A stretch of DNA of 21,542 nucleotides from SIG588 sp045654545 (GTDB lineage: Bacteria; Bacillota; Clostridia; Oscillospirales; Acutalibacteraceae): the NCBI GenBank assembly GCA_045654545.1, contig JAZONO010000021.1, positions 1 to 21,542 on the forward strand, given 5' to 3'. The notes below the pieces were generated by a model. The model had not been told where the DNA came from and searched no databases. It saw nothing but the letters and a program-made list of their open reading frames with translations. Position 1 is the stretch's first letter. The number at the start of each line of letters is the position of its first letter. A program made the position numbers and the translations under genes. Positions 1 to 7,173 of the stretch are shown piece after piece.

Positions 1-1
1 G

Positions 2-535
2 GGCAAGGCAGAGATCTCGATGTGTTTGCCGTTCCTTAAGGATAAGGCGGAAAACTTCTCGGATATTATTGTAAATAACACCCCCAACGGACTTATTGTT
101 TTAAACGAGCAGTTGGAGGTTCAGCAAATTAACAAAGCGGCACGGGATATTATGAATATTCGTTCTGCAAATGATATTCTCGGTGATCAGGTTATCCGCA
201 TCCTTGATCCTAAAGTGTTTATGGATGTTCTCAGAACCGGTCGTAACGTGCGTGATGAGCGTGTGTATCTCGCTGAATATAAACGCTTTGTTGAGCAATC
301 CGTTATTTATGATAAAGAGTCTCATTTGTTGGTTGCTATTATGCGTGATATTACCGATGAGCAAAACGAGCGTGAAAAGAAAGAAAACATAAGCCGTCAG
401 ACCATCGAGGTTGCTGATAAGGTTGTTGATAAGCAGATGCGCATCGTTCAGGAAATTGCATCGCTTCTCGGCGAAACCGCCGCTGAAACCAAAATTGCAC
501 TCGCAAAATTAAAGGAGTCAATCCAAGATGAATGA
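2..535 (+). CDS. C-terminal part of a sensory [FeFe]-hydrogenase-like protein with PAS domain (5' truncated by window edge)
   Basis: The frame is open to the left edge, reading GKAEIS before the first internal Met, so this is the end of a longer protein and not a 171-aa gene. Visible residues contain a PAS-like domain: NTPNGLIVLNE, then QQINKAARDI, and a C-terminal IMRDITDEQNE segment typical of PAS boundaries. A helical, probably coiled-coil tail rich in Lys and Glu follows. In Clostridia a PAS domain of this type ends HydS proteins (an Fe-S and H-cluster domain fused to PAS), which are thought to sense H2 or redox state and act on a neighbouring phosphatase and hydrogenase. The two genes downstream are exactly those partners, which is the main support for the call. 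The stop codon overlaps the start of the phosphatase gene by 8 bases, indicating translational coupling. The H-cluster half lies outside the window, so the hydrogenase-like part is inferred. Confidence 0.72.
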   Translation, partial: GKAEISMCLPFLKDKAENFSDIIVNNTPNGLIVLNEQLEVQQINKAARDIMNIRSANDILGDQVIRILDPKVFMDVLRTGRNVRDERVYLAEYKRFVEQSVIYDKESHLLVAIMRDITDEQNEREKKENISRQTIEVADKVVDKQMRIVQEIASLLGETAAETKIALAKLKESIQDE

Positions 536-1700
536 TTTATGTGCTGATATCGGATACAAAAGTATAAATCATTACGGCGAGCGGCTTTGCGGTGACCACG
601 TTGACGTTGTAGAACCAAGCGATGATTCTACGGTTATCGTGCTGTCAGACGGACTCGGTAGCGGTGTTAAAGCAAGTATTCTTTCAACTCTTACTTCTAA
701 AATCATTTCAACCATGTTGGCAGAGGGGCTATCCTTGGAAGAATGTGTTGAAACTATTGCCGCAACGCTTCCTGTTTGTTCGGTGCGTGGTGTGGCTTAT
801 TCCACTTTTACCATTATTCATCTTAAAAACAATCAGGTGGCCGAGCTTATTCAGTACGATAATCCCCACGCTATTGTTATCCGTGATGAAGCGGTTTGGG
901 ACTACCCCAAAACCGAAATGAATATCGGTGGCAAAAAGATTTACAAATCGGTTATCAAACTGCAGGAAAACGATATTTTTGTCGCTATGAGCGACGGTTG
1001 TCCTCATGCCGGTATCGGTACTGCGTATAACTTTGGTTGGAAGCGCGAGGATATTGCTTCGTTTATGGAATCGCTTTCTCCCTGTGGATATACCGCTAAA
1101 ACGCTGTCCACAATGCTTGTAGATGAGTGTGATAAGTTATACGGTCAGAAGCCCGGCGATGATGCAACCGCTTGTGTTGTCCGCATCAGAAAAAGAGAGC
1201 CGATGAATATGCTCTTCGGCCCGCCTTCGAACCGTGATGATGCTGACCGCATGATGTCGCTGTTCTTCTCCAAAGAAGGTAAACACATCATCTGCGGTGG
1301 AACAACGTCTTCTATTGCGGCAAAATTCCTTCGCAAGCCTGTTAAAGCAACTCTTAATTTTGAGGCGAGCGACGTGCCTCCGATTGCAGAAATCGAAGGT
1401 GTAGATCTTGTTACCGAAGGTGTTATTACCGTAAATAAAGTGCTTGAATATGCTAAGGATTATCTCGGCGAAAACAAGCATTATGAACATTGGAGCTTCA
1501 AGCGCGACGGCGCCTCTCTTATCTGCCGGTTACTGTTTGAGGAAGCAACCGATATTAACTTCTATGTAGGCAGAGCGGTAAACCCTGCTCATCAAAACCC
1601 CGATCTGCCTATCAATTTTAATATTAAAATGAACTTGGTTGAGGAACTGTCCAAGTGCCTCAAAAAGATGGGCAAGAAAATAAAAGTCAGTTATTTCTAA
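528..1700 (+). CDS. SpoIIE/PP2C-family serine/threonine protein phosphatase
   Basis: This 390-aa cytosolic protein carries PPM/SpoIIE phosphatase signatures in its N-terminal ~220 residues: VLSDGLGSG around D41-G46 (metal-binding Asp), MSDG around residue 155, and GDDATA at 210-215, the typical C-terminal metal-binding Asp pair. The remaining ~170 residues form an extra domain I do not recognise; it contains GGTTSS and is not a membrane segment. SpoIIE-type enzymes dephosphorylate Ser/Thr on protein partners using Mn2+ or Mg2+. The start ATG overlaps the upstream sensor gene and has AAAGGAG 10 bases before it. The hydrogenase gene follows 12 bases after the stop. A sensor-phosphatase-hydrogenase order is known in several Clostridia and suggests that phosphorylation is involved in hydrogenase control, but the target is unknown. 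No transmembrane region is seen, unlike SpoIIE itself. Confidence 0.88.
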   Translation: MNDLCADIGYKSINHYGERLCGDHVDVVEPSDDSTVIVLSDGLGSGVKASILSTLTSKIISTMLAEGLSLEECVETIAATLPVCSVRGVAYSTFTIIHLKNNQVAELIQYDNPHAIVIRDEAVWDYPKTEMNIGGKKIYKSVIKLQENDIFVAMSDGCPHAGIGTAYNFGWKREDIASFMESLSPCGYTAKTLSTMLVDECDKLYGQKPGDDATACVVRIRKREPMNMLFGPPSNRDDADRMMSLFFSKEGKHIICGGTTSSIAAKFLRKPVKATLNFEASDVPPIAEIEGVDLVTEGVITVNKVLEYAKDYLGENKHYEHWSFKRDGASLICRLLFEEATDINFYVGRAVNPAHQNPDLPINFNIKMNLVEELSKCLKKMGKKIKVSYF

Positions 1701-1712
1701 GGAGGGAATGAC

Positions 1713-3134
1713 ATGCGTAAGTTTGATACCAAAGTACAATACCTGAAATATAAGGTGTTGCGTGAGGTCGCTCGTGAGGCTTGGAACGATACTCTCCTTC
1801 AGAATATTATCGAAATCCCCAAAATGATCGTGCCCGGCAAAACCTCTACAATGCGTTGCTGCGTTTACAAAGAACGTGCCATTTTAGGCGAACGTGTAAA
1901 GATTGCTATGGGCGGCGATAAAGATAACCCCAATGTAATTCAAGTAATTGATATTGCTTGTGATGAATGTCCTGCGGCCGGTTATGAAGTGACCGACTCT
2001 TGTCGTGGTTGTCTTGCACACCGCTGTGAAGACGTCTGCAAGAGAGGGGCTATTTCCTTTGACCATAACCACGTGGCACACATTGATAAATCCAAGTGTG
2101 TAGAATGCGGCCAGTGTGCAAAGGTTTGTCCTTATTCTGCTATCATAAACCCCAAACGCCCTTGCCAGATTGCTTGCAAGGAAAAGGCGATTTCCATCAA
2201 TGAGGATAATGCCGCCGCCATTGACAACCATAAATGTATTCAGTGCGGTGCTTGCGTATATCAATGTCCCTTTGGTGCGATTATGGATAAATCTTATATA
2301 CTGAATGTTATCGACCTTATTAAAAAGAGCAAGAATAACACAAAATATAAGGTTTATGCCATTGTAGCTCCCTCTATTTCGAGCCAGTTTACCTATGCAA
2401 AATTAGGTCAGGTTATCGCGGGTCTTAAAAGCTTAGGCTTCTTTACCGTTATTGAAGCGGCACTTGGTGCTGATATGGTGGCGCAGGCCGAATCCAAGGA
2501 ACTTGCCGAAAAGGGGTTTTTAACAAGCTCTTGCTGTCCTGCTTTTGTTCAGTACATTAAGACGGCGTTCCCGGATTTACTGCCGTTAGTATCGCATAAC
2601 CTTTCGCCTATGGCAGCATTGGCAAACTATATCAAGGGTACCGATGAAAATGCTAAGGTTGTTTTTATTGGCCCGTGTACTGCTAAAAAAGCAGAGGCAC
2701 AGCTTGAAAGCGTAAAACCGTATATTGATGCGGTTATGACCTTTGAAGAACTGCAAGCCCTCTATGATAGCAAGAGCATTGATATTACAACTCTCAGTGA
2801 AGATGTGCTTGATAACGCATCTTATTTTGGCAGAATATTTGCTCGTTCCGGCGGCCTTTCCGATGCCGTTGCACAGGGACTGAAAGAACAAAACATTGAG
2901 TTCGATTTGAAAGCGATTCCTTGTGACGGTATTGAAGAATGCCGTATGGCATTACTTAAAAAGAGCAAAAATGTTCTTGATGCTAACTTTATTGAAGGTA
3001 TGGCTTGCATTGGTGGATGCATCGGCGGTGCAGGTTGTCTCACCCACGGCGAGAAAAACAAAGCCGAAGTGGATAAGTATGGCAGAGAGGCTTTTGAAAA
3101 GACGATCAGCGATGCTGTTGCTGTTTTAAAATAG
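1713..3134 (+). CDS. [FeFe] hydrogenase, group B-like, ferredoxin-type clusters at N-terminus
   Basis: The 473-aa protein would catalyse 2H+ + 2e- <-> H2 in the cytoplasm, most likely with ferredoxin. It has a Cys-rich N-terminal part (CDECP, CRGC), then two 4Fe-4S motifs, CVECGQCAKVCP and CIQCGACVYQCP, before residue 200. The three H-cluster loops are present: TSSCCPAF (271-278), GPCTAKKAE (320-328) and EGMACIGGCIGG (428-439), supplying Cys274/275, Cys322, Cys432 and Cys436. The first loop is TSSCCP and lacks the Trp of classic group A enzymes (TSCCPxW), and the second begins GPC where group A has MPC. These variants fit group B, whose physiological role is less well known. GGAGG lies just upstream of the ATG. 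The position behind a sensory hydrogenase and a phosphatase gene implies co-regulation. Maturation genes hydEFG are not in the window. Confidence 0.9.
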   Translation: MRKFDTKVQYLKYKVLREVAREAWNDTLLQNIIEIPKMIVPGKTSTMRCCVYKERAILGERVKIAMGGDKDNPNVIQVIDIACDECPAAGYEVTDSCRGCLAHRCEDVCKRGAISFDHNHVAHIDKSKCVECGQCAKVCPYSAIINPKRPCQIACKEKAISINEDNAAAIDNHKCIQCGACVYQCPFGAIMDKSYILNVIDLIKKSKNNTKYKVYAIVAPSISSQFTYAKLGQVIAGLKSLGFFTVIEAALGADMVAQAESKELAEKGFLTSSCCPAFVQYIKTAFPDLLPLVSHNLSPMAALANYIKGTDENAKVVFIGPCTAKKAEAQLESVKPYIDAVMTFEELQALYDSKSIDITTLSEDVLDNASYFGRIFARSGGLSDAVAQGLKEQNIEFDLKAIPCDGIEECRMALLKKSKNVLDANFIEGMACIGGCIGGAGCLTHGEKNKAEVDKYGREAFEKTISDAVAVLK

Positions 3135-3239
3135 TCGAGTTTGTTCACGCTTGGTCTTGACATCCGACCCTGCAAACGGCACCTCCGGCAATACAAGTCC
3201 TATAAAAATTGAAAATATTTAATAAAGGAGAAAACTAAA

Positions 3240-4388
3240 ATGGCAAACAGATTTGTACTCAACGAAACCAGTTACCACGGCAAAGGCGCGATTAACGCAA
3301 TCGCAACCGAAATCGAGGCAAGAGGCTTTAAAAAAGCTTTCGTTTGCTCCGACCCCGACCTTATCAAGTTTGAAGTTGCCAAAAAGGTAACCGATATTCT
3401 TGATAACGCTAACATCGCTTACGATATTTACAGCGATATTAAACCCAACCCCACAATCGAAAATGTTCAAAACGGCGTTGCCGCTTTCAAAGCAAGTGGT
3501 GCGGATTGCATCGTTGCTATCGGTGGCGGTTCTTCTATGGATACTGCTAAGGCAATCGGCAACATCATCACCAACCCCGCATTTGCTGACGTTCGTTCAT
3601 TAGAAGGTGTTGCTCCCACCAAGAACCCCTGCACACCGATCATCGCTGTTGCTACTACTGCAGGTACTGCTGCTGAGGTTACAATCAACTACGTTATTAC
3701 CGATGTCGAAAACAACCGTAAGATGGTTTGTGTTGACGTGCACGATATTCCCGTTGTAGCTATTGTTGACCCCGATATGATGGCTTCTATGCCTAAGGGC
3801 CTTACCGCCGCTACCGGTATGGACGCTTTAACCCACGCTATCGAAGGCTATATCACCAAAGGTGCTTGGGAAATGAGCGATATGTTCCACCTCAAAGCTA
3901 TCGAGCTTATTGCAAAATCTCTCCGCGGTGCTGTTGAAAACACCGATGAAGGCCGCGAAGGCATGGCGCTCGGTCAATATATCGCAGGCATGGGCTTTAG
4001 TAACGTAGGTCTTGGTATTGTTCACTCTATGGCTCACCCTCTCGGCGCTTTGTACGATACTCCTCACGGTGTGGCAAACGCTATTATTCTTCCTACCGTT
4101 ATGGAATACAACGCTCCCGAAACCGGTGAAAAGTACAGAGAAATTGCTAAGGCTATGGGCGTAGCCGGTGTTGATGCTATGACTCTGGAAGATGCAAGAA
4201 AAGCCGCTATCGATGCTGTTAAAAAGCTTTCCGAAGATGTTGGCATTCCTGCTGACCTCAAAGAAATCGTGAAAAAAGAAGATATTGACTTCCTTTCTCA
4301 GTCCGCTTTTGACGATGCGTGCCGTCCCGGCAATCCTCGTGAAACCAGCGTTGAGGAAATCAAGGAGCTTTATCTTAAGTTGATGTAA
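3240..4388 (+). CDS. fucO: Iron-containing alcohol dehydrogenase, lactaldehyde reductase type
   Basis: The 382-aa protein is full length for the Fe-ADH family and resembles E. coli FucO throughout, for example NPTIENVQNGV, FADVRSLEG, GTAAEVTINYVIT, AGMGFSNVGLG and DTPHGVANAI. The nucleotide-binding GGGSSMDTAKAIG motif lies near residue 97. Iron ligands are in place: D195 and H199 (GMDALTHAIEG), H262 (HSMAHPLG) and H276 (TPHG), one residue earlier than in E. coli. FucO reduces L-lactaldehyde to L-1,2-propanediol with NADH, an electron sink in anaerobic fucose and rhamnose use. No fucose or rhamnose genes are adjacent, so 1,2-propanediol or general alcohol formation are both possible. AAAGGAG precedes the ATG. 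The 105-bp gap after the hydrogenase shows no terminator, so read-through from the hydrogenase genes is possible. Confidence 0.88.
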   Translation: MANRFVLNETSYHGKGAINAIATEIEARGFKKAFVCSDPDLIKFEVAKKVTDILDNANIAYDIYSDIKPNPTIENVQNGVAAFKASGADCIVAIGGGSSMDTAKAIGNIITNPAFADVRSLEGVAPTKNPCTPIIAVATTAGTAAEVTINYVITDVENNRKMVCVDVHDIPVVAIVDPDMMASMPKGLTAATGMDALTHAIEGYITKGAWEMSDMFHLKAIELIAKSLRGAVENTDEGREGMALGQYIAGMGFSNVGLGIVHSMAHPLGALYDTPHGVANAIILPTVMEYNAPETGEKYREIAKAMGVAGVDAMTLEDARKAAIDAVKKLSEDVGIPADLKEIVKKEDIDFLSQSAFDDACRPGNPRETSVEEIKELYLKLM

Positions 4389-4426
4389 TTTTATATATTT
4401 CTGATTGAATATCAAATAAAGTTGCG

Positions 4427-4480
4427 AAAGCCCCGTTGGGAGCGCAGTAATTTCTGCACTCCTAACGGGGCTTTTTCTTT
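4427..4480 (+). terminator. Rho-independent terminator after fucO
   Basis: A long hairpin has left arm AAAGCCCCGTTGGGAG and right arm CTCCTAACGGGGCTTT, with an inner CGCAG/CTGC stem and a TAATTT loop, followed by a T-rich tail. It starts 38 bases after the fucO stop and closes the left plus-strand block. It separates it from the minus-strand remnant that follows. Confidence 0.9.
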
Positions 4481-4565
4481 TTATAAAAACATTTTAACTG
4501 TTCAGAAATATTTTGTATGCACAAATCTCGTTATATAGTGAAGAGCAATTTGCATAAAGTCCGTT
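4481..4565. other. Short A/T-rich spacer without recognised features
   Basis: This gap lies between the fucO terminator and the 3' end of the oxidoreductase remnant. I see no reading frame, repeat or convincing promoter in it. Confidence 0.5.
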
Positions 4566-4930
4566 TTATTTCCCTGTCACCAAACCATCTTTTTGAGAGA
4601 TCTTGGTTTTGATCTCTTCACCGGTGGCCTGCACGGACTTGACCTTGCCACCCTCAGTGGTGATGCCGGTATCTTTGGTATTCAGCAGAAAACGCACGCC
4701 GTTGGCATAAGCATTTTCCGCACAAGCCTACACCAGGACAAAGGGGTCGATGGTGCTCTCTCTGGGGATGCACAGGCCGCCCTTGACCTCGGGGTTCAGG
4801 TTGGGTTCCATGGCCAGCAGTTCTTCTCTGGTCTTGTACTCCACATCGTAGACATGGTTGCGGAAGGCCTTTTCCTTAATAGCAGGCAGCTTTTCAAACT
4901 GCTCGTCGGTAATGGCATTTTTTACTGAAA
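4566..4930 (-). pseudogene. Remnant of a GlpA-like FAD-dependent oxidoreductase
   Basis: Reading the minus strand downstream of the DeoR fragment gives about 120 codons of a recognisable DAO-type FAD oxidoreductase. The frame runs through ITDEQFEKLPAI, then REELLAMEPNLNPEVKGG and IPRESTIDPFVLV. It then meets an in-frame TAG (complement of 4728-4730) where a Gln codon CAG would be expected, and resumes with ACAENAYANGVRFLLNT. It ends at a TAA (4566-4568). The N-terminal FAD-binding part (GxGxxG) and most of the C-terminal part are absent. The family oxidises substrates such as glycerol 3-phosphate. The piece begins out of frame with the preceding DeoR fragment, so a deletion joined the two. 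It is almost certainly non-functional. The name rests on my recognition of the motif series; other DAO-family oxidoreductases are possible. Confidence 0.75.
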
Positions 4931-5152
4931 ATTCGTCCGTGACCGACTGGCATATTCCGGCTCAGAATTCAAAGACACATTCACGACTGGTCCACCGTAA
5001 ACCTTGCGAAGAACGCCTTGCTGCTCCAAATAATCCAGATCCCGACGTACCGTTTCTATAGAAATATCAAACCGCTCCATTAACTCTGCGTTGGTAACAG
5101 TCTTTTGCCGGTTAATCAGTTCAACAATCTGACCTCTTCGCTCCAGTTTCAA
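4922..5152 (-). pseudogene. Truncated DeoR-family transcriptional regulator (DNA-binding domain only)
   Basis: The 76-aa product begins KLERRGQIVELI and contains the DeoR N-terminal winged-helix motif (NAELMERFDISIETVRRDL, then LRKVYGG). It breaks off after SEPEYASRS, where the ~180-residue sugar-phosphate-sensing domain of a normal ~250-aa DeoR protein should start. The next residues (RTNFQ, stop) run into the oxidoreductase remnant in another frame. The likely start is TTG at 5150-5152, with AGGAAAG about 7 bases upstream. A DeoR regulator next to a GlpA-like oxidoreductase is a common glycerol- or sugar-utilisation arrangement, so both pieces look like leftovers of one operon after an internal deletion. 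A free DNA-binding domain could in principle still bind DNA, but without its effector domain regulation is doubtful. Confidence 0.8.
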
Positions 5153-5203
5153 AGCAAACTTTCCTTTTGTGCAAAAAGAGCAAACTTGTCAATACATACA
5201 TTC

Positions 5204-5231
5204 AGTATACCATAAATGGAAAGACTGTAAA
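5204..5231 (-). promoter_or_regulatory. Possible sigmaA promoter of the DeoR remnant
   Basis: On the minus strand a -35 TTTACA (complement of 5226-5231) and a -10 TATACT (complement of 5204-5209) are separated by 16 bases, about 50 bases upstream of the proposed TTG start. It may be a surviving promoter of the lost operon. Confidence 0.5.
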
Positions 5232-5267
5232 GAGTTTTGTGGATGTATACAGGAAGGCGCTGTTACC

Positions 5268-5429
5268 ATAAGGTGACACGAGCGATTCGGACCTGTTTTA
5301 AGAAGGCGGATTTTCGTTCACCCTGCGTTAAAATACTCGCCAATACGGAACGCCTGTCAAAGAAAAAAGAACGGAAAACACCGAAATCTGCCGCTTAGAG
5401 GCAGGTTCGGATTACTCGCGTCACCTTAT
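5268..5429. repeat. 162-bp imperfect palindromic element, MITE-like
   Basis: The outer ~28 bases at each end are inverted repeats with few mismatches: ATAAGGTGAC-ACGAG on the left against GTCACCTTAT preceded by ACTCGC on the right. Weaker inverted similarity continues inward (GGCGGATTTTCG against CGAAATCTGCC). The AGGTGAC/GTCACCT ends are each bordered by TA, the target duplication pattern of IS630/Tc1-mariner-type elements. No protein is encoded. It lies between the DeoR remnant and the symporter promoter. Confidence 0.6.
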
Positions 5430-5474
5430 ACTTGCATAAATGCACGCACTCTCACAGTTTTTTCCGCTTTTCTC

Positions 5475-5503
5475 TTGCTTTTTCTCCGCCCTTCTGTTAC
5501 AAT
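5475..5503 (+). promoter_or_regulatory. Probable sigmaA promoter of the symporter gene
   Basis: A -35 TTGCTT (5475-5480) and a -10 TACAAT (5498-5503) are separated by 17 bases. The -10 lies about 32 bases before the ATG, so the leader would be short. AGGAGGG is the ribosome binding site. Confidence 0.55.
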
Positions 5504-5535
5504 GAGGTATCTTATTTTGTTTTAGGAGGGATCGT

Positions 5536-7116
5536 ATGGATTGGAATACCATACAGATCTTGATCTCGATGGTCATTTACATGGCGATCGTTATCGTGAT
5601 CGGCGTGCTGTACGCGAAACGCGCCAACAAAAGTTCGGAAGAGTATTTCTTGGGCGGTCGTTCGCTCGGCCCGTGGGTCACGGCGATGAGCGCCGAAGCC
5701 TCGGATATGAGCGGTTGGTTGCTCATGGGTCTGCCCGGTGTGGCGTACTGGTGCGGTCTGGCGGATGCCGCGTGGACGGCGATCGGCCTTGCCGTGGGTA
5801 CCTACATCAACTGGTTGGTGGTGTCGAAGCGCCTGCGCCGTTACAGCGTGCGCGCCAACAACGCCATTACCTTGCCGGAGTTCTTCTCCAACCGTTTCCG
5901 TGAGAAGAAAAAGACCATCATGTTCATTGCGGCGCTGTTCATCCTGGTGTTTTTCACCGTGTATGCCTCCAGCTGCTTTGTGACCTGCGGCAAACTGTTC
6001 TCCACCTTGTTTGGCCTGGATTACAAGGTAATGATGTTGATCGGTGCCGCCTTCGTGTTGCTGTACACCCTGCTGGGCGGTTTCTTGGCGGAAAGCGTGT
6101 CCGACTTCATGCAGGCGATCGTCATGATCATCGCTTTGACGGTCATCGTGAGCGTGAGCGTGGTGAATGCAGGCGGTGTCGGCACGGTGCTTGAAAACGC
6201 AAACAAGATTCCCGGGTTCCTCGAGTTCTTCGGCTTGGCGAATCCCACCACCGCCGACGTGGGCGGCGTGGCAACCCAAATCGTGGAAAACGGCGCACCC
6301 GTCTTTGGCGAACCGCTGCCTTACGGCGCGTTGTCCGTTTGCTCCATGATGGCGTGGGGTCTCGGCTACTTCGGTATGCCGCAGGTGCTGTTGCGCTTTA
6401 TGGCCATTCGTAAAGAAAACGAACTGAAGCGTTCCCGTCGCATCGCGATGGTGTGGGTGGTTATTTCGCTCGCGGTTGCCGTGTTCATCGGTATTGTCGG
6501 CCGTCAGCTGTATCCGACCATGCACCTGACCAAGGGCGCAGCCGAAAATATCTTCATCACGCTGGCTACGTCCTCGTTGCCTGCCATTATTGCCGGTCTT
6601 GTCATGGCCGGTATTCTGGCGGCCACCATCAGCTCGTCCGACTCCTATTTGCTGATCGCGGCTTCGGCCTTTGCAAAGAACATCTTCCAGGGTGTGTGCA
6701 AAAAGAACGCGACCGATAAACAGGTTATGACGATGACGCGTATCACGCTGGTTACCTTGTCGTTGATCGGCATCTTGATCGCACTGGACGAAAACAGCGT
6801 CATCTTCTCCATCGTATCCTTCGCGTGGGCCGGTTTCGGTGCAACCTTCGGTCCGCTGATCCTGTTCTCGCTGTTCTGGAAGCGCGTGAACAAACCGGGC
6901 GCCATCGCCGGCATGGTGAGCGGTGCGGCCATGGTGTTCTTGTGGAAACTCGTCATCAGCAAGCTCGGCGGCGTGTTTGCTATCTATGAATTGCTGCCGG
7001 CCTTCATCTTCTCCGCGATCTGTATTGTGGTGGTGTCCTTGCTCACCAAGGCGCCGTCCAAGGAGATCGAAGAGGATTTTGAAGCGGTGCGCACGGGCGC
7101 TGCAAACGAAGCGTAA
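5536..7116 (+). CDS. putP: Sodium/solute symporter, PutP (proline) type
   Basis: The 526-aa polytopic membrane protein of the SSS family (about 13 helices expected) imports a solute, probably proline, with Na+. Family signatures include EYFLGGRSLGPWVTAMSAEASDMSGW in the first helices (residues ~35-60), LPGVAYWCGLADA, TLLGGFLAESVSDFMQA around 175-195, and AGILAATISSSDSYLL around 355-370, which belongs to the Na+-site helix. MPQVLLRFMAIR matches the PutP-type segment after the mid helices. The start ATG has AGGAGGG 9 bases upstream. Length is close to the ~500 residues usual for PutP. The gene is monocistronic: own promoter, strong terminator, convergent neighbour. It is G/C-richer than the genes left of position 4500. 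Proline is the best guess; the family also moves pantothenate, sugars and betaine-like solutes. Confidence 0.85.
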   Translation: MDWNTIQILISMVIYMAIVIVIGVLYAKRANKSSEEYFLGGRSLGPWVTAMSAEASDMSGWLLMGLPGVAYWCGLADAAWTAIGLAVGTYINWLVVSKRLRRYSVRANNAITLPEFFSNRFREKKKTIMFIAALFILVFFTVYASSCFVTCGKLFSTLFGLDYKVMMLIGAAFVLLYTLLGGFLAESVSDFMQAIVMIIALTVIVSVSVVNAGGVGTVLENANKIPGFLEFFGLANPTTADVGGVATQIVENGAPVFGEPLPYGALSVCSMMAWGLGYFGMPQVLLRFMAIRKENELKRSRRIAMVWVVISLAVAVFIGIVGRQLYPTMHLTKGAAENIFITLATSSLPAIIAGLVMAGILAATISSSDSYLLIAASAFAKNIFQGVCKKNATDKQVMTMTRITLVTLSLIGILIALDENSVIFSIVSFAWAGFGATFGPLILFSLFWKRVNKPGAIAGMVSGAAMVFLWKLVISKLGGVFAIYELLPAFIFSAICIVVVSLLTKAPSKEIEEDFEAVRTGAANEA

Positions 7117-7125
7117 ATAAAAAAC

Positions 7126-7164
7126 AAAAAGTCGGGGATGTCCGCATGGACATCCCCGACTTTT
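7126..7164. terminator. Bidirectional terminator between putP and the convergent lipoprotein gene
   Basis: A perfect 13-bp stem, GTCGGGGATGTCC with its complement around a GCAT loop, is bordered by A-runs on the left and T-runs on the right. It can terminate both plus-strand putP and the minus-strand gene ending at 7174. Confidence 0.9.
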
Positions 7165-7173
7165 ATTTGCGAC

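Noticed and set aside
3135..3239. Promoter for fucO using TTGACA at about 3157 and TATAAA at about 3200
   Set aside because: The spacing of almost 40 bases is far outside the sigmaA range.
4593..4928. Plus-strand open frame of 111 codons
   Set aside because: The minus strand of the same stretch carries recognisable oxidoreductase motifs, so this is the shadow of a pseudogene.
5512..6525. Minus-strand open frame of 337 codons
   Set aside because: Antisense to putP, with a His/Gln/Asp-rich composition unlike a real protein.
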